Assembly: GCA_964588705.1 (NCBI GenBank) | Contig: CAZPQV010000036.1 | Coordinates: 1 to 21,819 of the forward strand | Direction: 5' to 3' | DNA length: 21,819 bases | Source of the DNA: CAZPQV01 sp964588705 | GTDB taxonomy: Bacteria; Bacteroidota; Bacteroidia; Flavobacteriales; Weeksellaceae | In this document: one piece after another, positions 7,746 through 14,505 of the stretch | Layout: each line of letters opens with the position of its first letter | Position numbering within the stretch: position 1 is the stretch's first letter | Notes under the pieces: generated by a model | Seen by the model: the letters and a program-made list of their open reading frames with translations, nothing else | Told to the model about the DNA's origin: nothing | Databases searched by the model: none | Program-made: the position numbers and the translations under genes

Positions 7746-8189
7746 TTAAAATTTACTTAATGAATTCTTGATATTGGTAATATTGGCACTCATCAACGAG
7801 CGGTATTCGAGGTATTTTTCGTCCTCTTCTCCACGGAATTCCTGAAGACGGTCGAGAATATCGAGTTCGGTTGTGAGGCGTTCAATGATTTGTGTAAAAC
7901 GGAATTTAAGATAATCATCATTGATAATGAAATATCTTCTGCGTTCATCTATTTTGGTAATGTCTTTTACAAGTTTCTGATTGAGAAGCAGATTGATGCT
8001 GGACGACACCGAACTTTTACTTGCCGAGAAAATTTCAACAATTTCTTCGAAGGTGAAACCTTCTTTATCGAAGTCAAAAATCAGGTAGGCATAGATTTTT
8101 GCGGTAAGTGGCGGAAGATCGAACAAACGACCGTAGAATTTGACCAAATCCTGGTAAATATCTTCCTCTATTTCAAAGTTCTTAATCAT
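7746..8189 (-). CDS. GbsR/MarR-type transcriptional regulator of the efflux operon
   Basis: The 147-residue protein resembles GbsR-like members of the MarR superfamily. An N-terminal helix region (LVKFYGRLFDLPPLTAKIYAYLIF, quoted here only as KFYGRLFDLP and AKIYAYLIF) leads into a winged helix: TFEEIVEIFSASKSSVSSSI at about 46-65 as helix-turn-helix, then NLLLNQKLVKDI and a basic wing DERRRYF at 81-87. The C-terminal part (95-147) is a long helix likely used for dimerisation. It is the first gene of the unit regulator-adaptor-pump-outer-membrane factor, with one base between it and the adaptor gene. Such regulators usually repress their own operon, and a perfect inverted repeat beside the promoter (8224-8245) is a candidate operator. 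The ligand is unknown; local repression is inference. Confidence 0.85.
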   Translation of the reverse strand: MIKNFEIEEDIYQDLVKFYGRLFDLPPLTAKIYAYLIFDFDKEGFTFEEIVEIFSASKSSVSSSINLLLNQKLVKDITKIDERRRYFIINDDYLKFRFTQIIERLTTELDILDRLQEFRGEEDEKYLEYRSLMSANITNIKNSLSKF

Positions 8190-8208
8190 ACTTTAAAAAG
8201 TAAAGTCA

Positions 8209-8216
8209 CAAATATA
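8209..8216 (-). promoter_or_regulatory. -7 promoter element of the efflux operon
   Basis: TATATTTG on the minus strand (8216-8209) fits the flavobacterial TAnnTTTG box and lies about 20 nt before the regulator start codon. A TTG occurs only 27 nt upstream (8246-8244), too far for the usual -33 spacing, so the promoter may be weak or activator-assisted. Confidence 0.55.
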
Positions 8217-8223
8217 ATAAAAA

Positions 8224-8245
8224 TGGTTCGTTTTGTTCCGAACCA
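8224..8245. promoter_or_regulatory. Candidate operator: perfect 7-bp inverted repeat before the efflux operon
   Basis: TGGTTCG (8224-8230) and CGAACCA (8239-8245) are exact reverse complements with an 8-nt spacer. The element begins 7 nt upstream of the -7 box and so covers the spacer and -33 zone, where a bound dimeric MarR/GbsR-like repressor would block RNA polymerase. The pairing is directly visible; the protein that binds is inferred from the adjacent regulator gene. Confidence 0.55.
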
Positions 8246-8357
8246 ATTGCGTTTATAGAGAAAAATTATAAGGTTTTAACAAGTTTTAACGAATTAAAAT
8301 AAAAAGGAATCTTTTTCAAGTTTTTAAACTCAAAATCTGATATTAACAGAAAACAAA

Positions 8358-8400
8358 ACCACACAGAAACACATTGATTTACTCAATATTTCTGTGTGGT
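8358..8400 (-). terminator. Intrinsic terminator after the acetyltransferase unit
   Basis: ACCACACAGAAA (8358-8369) and TTTCTGTGTGGT (8389-8400) form a perfect 12-bp stem; an inner stem ATTGA/TCAAT (8373-8377, 8383-8387) extends it past a small internal loop. On the minus strand it is followed by TTTGTTTTC (the stem's final T's included, TTTTG), a fair U-tract. It lies about 50 nt after the stop at 8452. Confidence 0.7.
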
Positions 8401-8451
8401 AATTTATAAAAGAAACGTTGCTTCGCAGCAACTGAGCATTTTAATTAAAAA

Positions 8452-9003
8452 CTATATGGTTCTTATGACTGTACAAGGATTTCCAACGGCGATTGAATTT
8501 TCTGGGATGTTTCTTGTCACAACACTTCCCGCACCAATTACGCAATTATCACCAATCGTCACTCCCGGAAGCACGACAACATTTCCGCCAAACCAAACAT
8601 TATTGCCTATTGTAATTGGATAGGCATATTCCAAATCCTGATTTCTTCTCTTGGCATCAATCGGATGTCCTGCCGTGTAGAATGCACAGTTTGGACCAAC
8701 CACCACATTATCGCCAAATTTCACTTTTGCGGCATCTAGAATGACAAGATTATGATTACTGTAGAAATTCTCTCCCATCTCAATATTATAACCGTAATCA
8801 CACCAGAATGAAGGCTCAATCAGAAATTTTTCTTTTAAACTTGGGATAATCTGTCGCATAACTCTGTCCATTCCTTCGCGGTCAGAATTTTTCAGCTGGT
8901 TATACTCTCCACATAGATCTTTGCAATGGATTCTTTCATTCAGCAACTCTTCGCAAGCAGCGTCGTAAAGCAAACCTTTTTCGCATTTTTCCTTTTCTGT
9001 CAT
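8452..9003 (-). CDS. Sugar O-acetyltransferase, left-handed beta-helix (maltose/galactoside acetyltransferase family)
   Basis: The 183-residue enzyme transfers an acetyl group from acetyl-CoA to a sugar hydroxyl. The N-terminal helical cap of the Maa/LacA group is present (residues about 5-55, with GLLYDAACEELLNERIHCK), followed by hexapeptide repeats forming the left-handed beta-helix (about 75-180: IEMGEN, VKFGDN, VVVGPN, ITIGNN, VTIGDN, CVIGAG). The catalytic histidine of this family is His113 in FYTAGHPID. The C-terminal IAVGNPCTVIR motif is typical of the CoA-binding end. Length is the usual 180-200. It lies 10 nt after a GNAT gene and is probably translated from the same mRNA. The in vivo acceptor is unknown, and such enzymes may serve detoxification of non-metabolised sugars. 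Confidence 0.9.
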   Translation of the reverse strand: MTEKEKCEKGLLYDAACEELLNERIHCKDLCGEYNQLKNSDREGMDRVMRQIIPSLKEKFLIEPSFWCDYGYNIEMGENFYSNHNLVILDAAKVKFGDNVVVGPNCAFYTAGHPIDAKRRNQDLEYAYPITIGNNVWFGGNVVVLPGVTIGDNCVIGAGSVVTRNIPENSIAVGNPCTVIRTI

Positions 9004-9013
9004 ATCTTTAGTT

Positions 9014-9523
9014 TTATTTTAAAATCTTTTCAAATGCTTTTCGTGCAGAACCTCTGAAATACACTTCTCCACAATAAGTATATCCCAGTTTTTCTAATAT
9101 CCGCAGCATTGCAGCGTTGTCGAAATTGGTATCGACTTTTATGCTGAAAACTCCATTATCTTTAGAAAACGTTTCAATCCTTCGGAATATTTCAACAGCA
9201 TAACCTTTTCCTAAATACTCATCAGAAACCGCTACGCGGTGTACCACATTATATTCTCTGTCTGAAAGCCATTTTCCCTCAATCGCATCATAAGCCGGCT
9301 CATAATTGTAAATTATTGCAGAATATGCCATTACTTCATTATTTTCGGTAAGCACATAGCCAATACCCTTTTCAATATCGGTTGCCACCGTTTCGGGATT
9401 TGGATATCCGTCCTGCCACTGGTTGGATCCATCATTTTTTCTTCGGAGAATGGCCTGCTTCAAAATCTTCCAAATCACTTCGGAATCCTCGGGTTTTGCC
9501 TGTCTGAACTGAATATTCTGCAT
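9014..9523 (-). CDS. GNAT family N-acetyltransferase
   Basis: The 169-residue protein fits a single GNAT domain. Residues 4-20 (IQFRQAKPEDSEVIWKI) are the usual first strand and helix; VVHRVAVSDEYLGKGYAVEI (about 93-112) holds strand 4 and the acetyl-CoA pyrophosphate loop, here LGKGYA at 104-109; KVDTNFDNAAMLRILEKLGY is the C-terminal part with the N.AM...EK.GY pattern, followed by a strand typical of small-molecule acetyltransferases. The acceptor substrate cannot be predicted. The sugar acetyltransferase gene follows after 10 nt, so both likely form one operon ending at the hairpin 8358-8400. The start at 9523 matches where GNAT homology begins. Confidence 0.88.
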   Translation of the reverse strand: MQNIQFRQAKPEDSEVIWKILKQAILRRKNDGSNQWQDGYPNPETVATDIEKGIGYVLTENNEVMAYSAIIYNYEPAYDAIEGKWLSDREYNVVHRVAVSDEYLGKGYAVEIFRRIETFSKDNGVFSIKVDTNFDNAAMLRILEKLGYTYCGEVYFRGSARKAFEKILK

Positions 9524-9625
9524 CTACCAAATTTAATATTTATTTCTTTAATTAAACAAATGATTGAGAAATAAGTTTTTTTCAACCACAAAAGAAGGAA
9601 TAAAACCGACCGCTAAAAAAGTTCA

Positions 9626-9659
9626 CAAAAGATTTTCATCAAAGATGAAAAAACTTTTG
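9626..9659. repeat. Imperfect hairpin in the spacer before the GNAT gene
   Basis: CAAAAG (9626-9631) pairs with CTTTTG (9654-9659) and TTTTCATC (9633-9640) with GATGAAAA (9644-9651), 14 pairs with a one-against-two bulge and an AAA loop. On the minus strand a T6 run follows about 6 nt later. It may be a second transcript end after the DUF2007 gene or a leader structure of the acetyltransferase mRNA. The rest of the 242-nt spacer 9524-9765 shows only the terminator 9687-9717. Confidence 0.4.
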
Positions 9660-9686
9660 AGGGTAATAACATTTCACTCAAACAAT

Positions 9687-9717
9687 AAAAAAACCGGAAC
9701 TCCCAAACGTTCCGGTT
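9687..9717 (-). terminator. Intrinsic terminator after the DUF2007 gene
   Basis: AACCGGAAC (9692-9700) and GTTCCGGTT (9709-9717) form a perfect 9-bp GC-rich stem with an 8-nt loop. On the minus strand the stem runs into seven T, then ATTG. It lies about 50 nt after the stop at 9766. Confidence 0.85.
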
Positions 9718-9765
9718 ACAAAGTAGTAAAATTTAAAATTATGAAATTATTTTGGGGTTACACAG

Positions 9766-9996
9766 TTAATTGTTGTCTGCTTTCTGCAACCAGGCATCGA
9801 TAATTTCGAATGCTTTCTTCTCGTCCTGCAGACTTACCATTACCTTCAGCGTTGTTGCTGTTGGTGTGGTTGTAAAGGTCATATACCTATTTTCTACGGA
9901 GTTCTTTATCCCTGCATCGTCCAGTTTAGATTTTACCAATTGTATCTCCTGCTGCACTTCACTTTCAAATACCGAAACTCTCGTTTTATTTTCCAT
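9766..9996 (-). CDS. Small DUF2007-type protein
   Basis: The 76-residue protein fits the DUF2007 family (sometimes called putative signal-transducing protein), a small alpha/beta fold with no firmly established function. The pattern is visible: a first strand VSVFES, a helix EVQQEIQLVKSKLDDAGI in which the family usually selects between sequence variants, a strand with VENRY, then LKVMVSLQDEKKAFEIIDAW, where a strand is followed by the conserved D..KA.EI. helix. There is no signal peptide or membrane segment, so it should be cytoplasmic. It is transcribed alone: its own terminator follows, and the upstream amidohydrolase unit seems to end at 10026-10047. Family assignment is from pattern memory. 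Confidence 0.8.
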   Translation of the reverse strand: MENKTRVSVFESEVQQEIQLVKSKLDDAGIKNSVENRYMTFTTTPTATTLKVMVSLQDEKKAFEIIDAWLQKADNN

Positions 9997-10025
9997 ACTC
10001 TACCAATTTTATCGACTCTAAGTTA

Positions 10026-10047
10026 CAAAAAAATCATGAATCTTCAT
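10026..10047 (-). terminator. Weak terminator after the amidohydrolase operon
   Basis: On the minus strand a short palindrome ATGAAGATTCAT (10047-10036) is followed after one base and an A by seven T (10033-10027). The stem is only 4-5 bp, so it would be inefficient. A longer AAAAATCAT (10029-10037) / ATGATTTTT (10068-10076) pairing could replace it. Confidence 0.35.
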
Positions 10048-10088
10048 AATTCACTTTAAAAATTGATATGATTTTTGTTAGGTTTTTA

Positions 10089-11372
10089 CTAATTTGAAGA
10101 GGAGTATTTTTCCTTGTATCTTCTGTAAAGTTCCTTCTGCTGGTTATTCAGATCAATCTGTCTTCCATCGATAAATGCTTCTGTAACATTGTTGGTTAAC
10201 TGATCTAAAGCATCACCGTCTGAAATGAACAGCGTTGCACTTTTCCCGACTTCCAGACTCCCGTAATCTTTATCAATTCCCAATATTTTGGCGAGATTCA
10301 GGGTAATGCTTTGTAATGCTTTTTCTTTATCCAACCCGTAAGCAGCTGTTGTTCCGGCAAGGAAAGGCAGGTTTCTTGAATCTGAGAAATCTTTTCTTGC
10401 GCTGTAGTCCAAACCGTGGAGAATGCCTTTCGCAGCAACCATTCTCGCAAATTCATAAGGCAGTCTTGGCGAAGACGATTCGTTTACGGGAAGTGAATGC
10501 GGATTGGTTACAATCAGTGGAAAGCCACTGCTTTTGATTTCGTCCAGAACGCTTTCAAGACTTGAATCTCCAATCAGCACGGTTTTCTTTATGCCATAAT
10601 CTTTCGAAAATTTTATCACTTCCAAAGCGTCATTGGCTCCGGCAACTTCAGCAAATAGAATTTTTTCACCATTAAAAACCGGTGCTATCGCTTCAAGTTT
10701 ATAATCTTTAAAACCGGATTTGGCCTGATACGTTTTCGCTCTTGAAAACAGTGACTTCACTTCATTGATTGCCGCATCCCTTCTTTCCTTCATTTCCTTA
10801 TTCCGCTTTTCATCCGTCGATTTGCGGTTTACCGGCCACGAAAGATGAAGCACATTATCCGCAGCAACAACGGCATCTTCCCAATTCCAACCATCAAGAT
10901 TCATTACAGATGAAGTTCCCTTAAGAATTCCGTTTCCTAAAACCGGTTGCGCGAGTAAAACACCGTTGGTTCGAACAGTAGGAATGACGTGGCTGTCTGT
11001 ATTAAAAGCAATCAATGTACGCACTTCCGGCATAAACGGATTGGATTCTACAAAATCTACCGTTGCCTTTGTTGCTGATACTTCTACCAGTCCAAGTGAA
11101 TTATTTACCAAAATAAATCCGGGATAAACGTGCTTGCCACTTGCATTGATGACTTTTGCATTTGCTGGAACCGACGAATTGATTCCCGTTATTTTTCCTT
11201 TATCAAAAATAATCGTTCCGTTCTGAAGAACGCTTCCTGTTCCTGTGTGAATTGTTGCTCCAGTAATTGCCACAGGAACCGTTTGTTTTGGAGCCGGTGC
11301 CGGACGCTGTGCCGCAACCAATCCCGAAAGAAAAACAGCGAATAATAATATTTTAAATATTGATTTTTTCAT
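10089..11372 (-). CDS. Exported amidohydrolase-like protein lacking the metal-binding motif
   Basis: From the ATG at 11372 the product has 427 residues and begins with a clear Sec signal peptide (MKKSIFKILLFAVFLSGLVAAQ); an in-frame ATG at 11435 would place 21 residues ahead of it, inside the preceding gene, so it is unlikely. The composite-domain strands of the amidohydrolase superfamily are evident at both ends: VAITGATIHTGTGSVLQNGT with VYPGFI (about 35-87), and ILGIDKDYGSLEVGKSATLF near 365-382. However, where active members have H-x-H after PGFID, this protein has PGFILVNNSLG, and the later metal-binding His and Asp positions are not recognisable either. I infer a non-catalytic or strongly altered member. 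It follows the large bifunctional-looking partner gene by 19 nt and is probably co-exported with it. Substrate and role are unknown. Confidence 0.85.
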   Translation of the reverse strand: MKKSIFKILLFAVFLSGLVAAQRPAPAPKQTVPVAITGATIHTGTGSVLQNGTIIFDKGKITGINSSVPANAKVINASGKHVYPGFILVNNSLGLVEVSATKATVDFVESNPFMPEVRTLIAFNTDSHVIPTVRTNGVLLAQPVLGNGILKGTSSVMNLDGWNWEDAVVAADNVLHLSWPVNRKSTDEKRNKEMKERRDAAINEVKSLFSRAKTYQAKSGFKDYKLEAIAPVFNGEKILFAEVAGANDALEVIKFSKDYGIKKTVLIGDSSLESVLDEIKSSGFPLIVTNPHSLPVNESSSPRLPYEFARMVAAKGILHGLDYSARKDFSDSRNLPFLAGTTAAYGLDKEKALQSITLNLAKILGIDKDYGSLEVGKSATLFISDGDALDQLTNNVTEAFIDGRQIDLNNQQKELYRRYKEKYSSSN

Positions 11373-11391
11373 TTTCAAAAAAATTAGGGAA

Positions 11392-14370
11392 TTAATGTGA
11401 ATGATGCTGATGTTCCTCTCCTTCCAGTGTATCACAGTGGTAAAGTACCGGCTGCTTTTTCTCTACATTCTGCGTATTTCCTTTTTTGGCATCATCCGAA
11501 AACAACATCTTCTGAATGATTCTGTTTTTCTCGTCTTTCACCATTTTATCTTTCATCGGCTGTGTTGCCGAATCGAAATACAAAATACCATCCACAAAAG
11601 TTTTGTCAACCTTTGAATACACGCTCAAAGGATTATCGGTCCAAAGAACCAAATCTGCATCTTTCCCTACTTCAATGCTTCCAACCTTGTGGTCGATCTG
11701 AAGCATTTTTGCAGGATTCAGCGTTACCATTTTCCAGGCATCTTCCTGTGAAACATTTCCGTATTTCACAGCTTTTGCTGCTTCCTGGTTTAATCGTCTT
11801 GCCATTTCAGCATCATCGGAATTAATCGCCGTATTTACGCCTGCCTGAAGCAAAAGTGCAGCGTTGTAAGGAATGGCCTCGCGAACTTCTTCTTTATAAG
11901 CCCACCAATCTGAAAAAGTGGAAGCATGAACGCCGTGTTCCTTCATTTTATCCGCCACTTTATACCCTTCCAGAATGTGAGTGAAAGTCTGAACTCTGAA
12001 ATCGAAACGGTCTGCAACATCCATCAGCATATTAATTTCACTTTGAACGTAGGAATGACAGGTAATGAAACGGTTTGATTTAAGAATTTCAAGCATTGTT
12101 TCCAAACGAAGATCCTTTCTGTAATTTTTGTTGGTTGCTTTTTCTTTTTCATATTCCAAAGCACGGGTAAACCAGAAATCGAACGCCTGCTCTACACCAC
12201 CTCTCGACTGAGGAAAACGGTTTGGATTTCCACCCCAGTTACTCTGTTTTACGTTTTCCCCTAAAGCGAATTTAATATAAGGTTTCGCTCCCGGAAACAT
12301 CATATTCTTCATATCGTCTCCCCACCTGAATTTCACCATTGAAGCCTGCCCTCCAACGGGATTTGCAGAACCATGAAGCTGCTGCGCAGAAGTTACGCCT
12401 CCAACCAACTGGCGGTAAAAATTTACATCATCAGGATTAATTGCATCGCTCATTCGAACTTCTCCGGAGTTGTTTGCTCCGGCTTCATTAACACCTCTAG
12501 AAAGTCCGATATGGGTGTGTTCATCAATAATTCCGCTGGTGAGATGAAGATTGCTTCCGTCGATAACTGCAGCATTTCCGGCTGATAATCCCTGTCCAAC
12601 CTGAACGATTTTTCCTTTGGAAACTTTTACATCCAGATTTTTGGCAATTCCTTTATCGGTATTTGTCCAAACGGTTGCATTTTTAATCAGATAATCTTTT
12701 TGAGTCGGTAGAGTTTCCGCTCCAAAAGCAGAAAAAGGGTACCAAATTTTACCGGGTTCATCGGCTTTATTTACTTCATCTTTTTTCGTTTCGGGTTCAA
12801 ATGATTTTACAAAAGTGATGCTGAAAGGAACAGCATTACCGTCTTTATTAATCGCAGTTCCGGTTCTGTTCTTGTAATCCGTAATCGGATACATCACCCG
12901 GTAATTCTGCAAAGAATCATTAGGAAGTTTCAGTTCCATTGCCATCTTATAATCGGCAACAGCAAGTTTTACTTTTCCTTTTTTATCATTCTGCTTGATT
13001 TCAGCTTCAGGTTTTGTGATTTTTCCTTTGATCTTCAAATCGTAGGTCTGATTGTTTACCACTACTTTGTAATCGCCACGCACATCGGTTTCCGGCATTT
13101 TATTAATCACATTCTGATTGCCCTGAACCCAGTTTTCATAAATCACCGATTCTTTATTAAACAAATCATCTGATACTAAAATAAAGTTGGCGTAAGAACC
13201 TTTATTAAGATTTCCTAAAGTGTTTACCTGAAGCAATTGCGCCGGTTTTTCTGTCAAAGACTGAATGATTTTTTCTTTTGAAAGACCGTTCTTATTCAGT
13301 TCACGAAGTTTATTTAAAAATGAATTTTTATCTTTCAATTTAAACATGGTAAGTGCAAACGGCACTTTTTCTTTTGCCAGATAAACAGCGTTATAAGGTG
13401 CGAGTTCCCAATGCTTTAAATCAGAAACATCCAAATCTTCAACATCCAGTGCATCCTGAATCTGATAAGGTTTTGGATATTCCAAAGGAAGAATGAACGT
13501 TCCGTTGGTCGCCTTCATTTCTTTGGCGCGCTGATACTCATTTCCCGAACCTAAAAACACAAACTGCGTCACAGCTTCATCACCGATATTATCTGCACGA
13601 AGCACATCCCATTTTTCGGAAGTTTCGATAATGGTTGGAAGTTTTTTAAACTTGTTAAATGCTTCGAGATTGGTATTTTTCTTTTCAAGATGCCCTGCTT
13701 TTCCGTACCAATCTGCATCGAGGTAAAGTTGTCTCAGCAAAGCGATAGAACCTACCAAAGACGATGGATAAACCTGTTTGGAACTGCCCTTATTGAATGA
13801 AAGCATAAAACCGGCATCCTCTTTTATAACCTTTTCCGAAGAAAGACCTTCGCCTAAACCGATTAAAACCGCAGAACCGCGAACGATTCCGTCTTCATTA
13901 AAACTCAGCACCGAACCAAATCCCTGATTGAGATAATCCTGATAATCTTTCCCCTGATTGGTAAATGTATTCACCGCTCTTGTATCGGCTTTCACGGCAT
14001 CGTTATACGCAGACGAAGTGGCATCTGTCGGCAAGTACATACTTCCCGGATTATATTCGTTGCGTTTGGCTTTTTCAACACCGACATTTGCGTAAGGATC
14101 AATAAAAGAAGGATAAACAAAAGATCCCCGACCATCAATAACCACAGCATTTTTGGGAACAGAAACTTTTCCGGAAGCCACCACTTTTCCTTCCTGAAAA
14201 ACCAGAACTGCATCTTCAACTTTCGTTTTGTAATCCTGATAAAGCGTAATGTTTTTTACTGCATAAACGCTTTTGTCTTTCCCTTTGGTATCGTTCGGCC
14301 AATAGCCGACTTGCGCATAAGAAGCCGCAAATAAACCAACGGAAAGAACTGTAAGTAGATTCTTTATCAT
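11392..14370 (-). CDS. Exported two-domain amidohydrolase; only the C-terminal domain has the metal site
   Basis: The 992-residue protein carries a signal peptide (MIKNLLTVLSVGLFAASYAQ). Residues about 35-430 form a first amidohydrolase-like module, with VYAVKNITLYQDY, VYPSFIDPYANVG and a GNLNKGSYANFILV tail, but its metal motif is lost (DPYAN in place of H-x-H). Residues 430-555 are a linker region with beta-rich, charged sequence. Residues about 560-930 form a second module with an intact site: IIDEHTHIG (His618, His620), Lys700 as possible carboxylated lysine, His772 in CHS, His798 in THI, and Asp852/853 in INSDDAE. That pattern resembles imidazolonepropionase- and prolidase-like enzymes that cut C-N bonds. 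The tail ends EGEEHQHHSH, possibly metal-binding. It leads an operon with the inactive-looking 427-residue partner. The substrate is not predictable. Confidence 0.88.
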   Translation of the reverse strand: MIKNLLTVLSVGLFAASYAQVGYWPNDTKGKDKSVYAVKNITLYQDYKTKVEDAVLVFQEGKVVASGKVSVPKNAVVIDGRGSFVYPSFIDPYANVGVEKAKRNEYNPGSMYLPTDATSSAYNDAVKADTRAVNTFTNQGKDYQDYLNQGFGSVLSFNEDGIVRGSAVLIGLGEGLSSEKVIKEDAGFMLSFNKGSSKQVYPSSLVGSIALLRQLYLDADWYGKAGHLEKKNTNLEAFNKFKKLPTIIETSEKWDVLRADNIGDEAVTQFVFLGSGNEYQRAKEMKATNGTFILPLEYPKPYQIQDALDVEDLDVSDLKHWELAPYNAVYLAKEKVPFALTMFKLKDKNSFLNKLRELNKNGLSKEKIIQSLTEKPAQLLQVNTLGNLNKGSYANFILVSDDLFNKESVIYENWVQGNQNVINKMPETDVRGDYKVVVNNQTYDLKIKGKITKPEAEIKQNDKKGKVKLAVADYKMAMELKLPNDSLQNYRVMYPITDYKNRTGTAINKDGNAVPFSITFVKSFEPETKKDEVNKADEPGKIWYPFSAFGAETLPTQKDYLIKNATVWTNTDKGIAKNLDVKVSKGKIVQVGQGLSAGNAAVIDGSNLHLTSGIIDEHTHIGLSRGVNEAGANNSGEVRMSDAINPDDVNFYRQLVGGVTSAQQLHGSANPVGGQASMVKFRWGDDMKNMMFPGAKPYIKFALGENVKQSNWGGNPNRFPQSRGGVEQAFDFWFTRALEYEKEKATNKNYRKDLRLETMLEILKSNRFITCHSYVQSEINMLMDVADRFDFRVQTFTHILEGYKVADKMKEHGVHASTFSDWWAYKEEVREAIPYNAALLLQAGVNTAINSDDAEMARRLNQEAAKAVKYGNVSQEDAWKMVTLNPAKMLQIDHKVGSIEVGKDADLVLWTDNPLSVYSKVDKTFVDGILYFDSATQPMKDKMVKDEKNRIIQKMLFSDDAKKGNTQNVEKKQPVLYHCDTLEGEEHQHHSH

Positions 14371-14404
14371 TTAATAATTGTTTTCAGATTTTTTTTGGAA
14401 TCAT

Positions 14405-14412
14405 CAAATTTA
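14405..14412 (-). promoter_or_regulatory. Candidate -7 promoter element of the amidohydrolase operon
   Basis: TAAATTTG on the minus strand (14412-14405) fits TAnnTTTG and lies 34 nt before the start codon at 14370. No TTG is found 17-23 nt upstream, so support is limited to the -7 box. Confidence 0.4.
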
Positions 14413-14448
14413 TAAATAATACTGAATTATTCCCTATTTATTAACAAA

Positions 14449-14476
14449 AATAACCGCACAAAATTGCACGGTTATT
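14449..14476 (-). terminator. Intrinsic terminator after lysine 6-aminotransferase
   Basis: AATAACCG (14449-14456) and CGGTTATT (14469-14476) pair perfectly; on the RNA the stem can continue inward with T-G, G-T, C-G and A-T pairs to a 4-nt ATTT loop. The minus strand then runs TTTTTG. It lies 30 nt after the stop at 14506. Confidence 0.75.
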
Positions 14477-14505
14477 ATATATTTTTGAAAAACTAAATAA
14501 AAGTG

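Noticed and set aside
8273..8290. GTTTTAAC repeated with a 10-nt period upstream of the efflux operon
   Set aside because: It lies upstream of the better operator candidate in very AT-rich DNA, with only two copies of 8 nt.
9564..9803. Rightward open frame of 79 codons
   Set aside because: It covers the terminator hairpin 9692-9717 and the end of the DUF2007 gene, is mostly Lys/Arg from AT-rich DNA and shows no familiar pattern.
11373..11435. Upstream start for the 427-residue amidohydrolase-like protein
   Set aside because: It would put 21 residues before a clear signal peptide and overlap the preceding gene.
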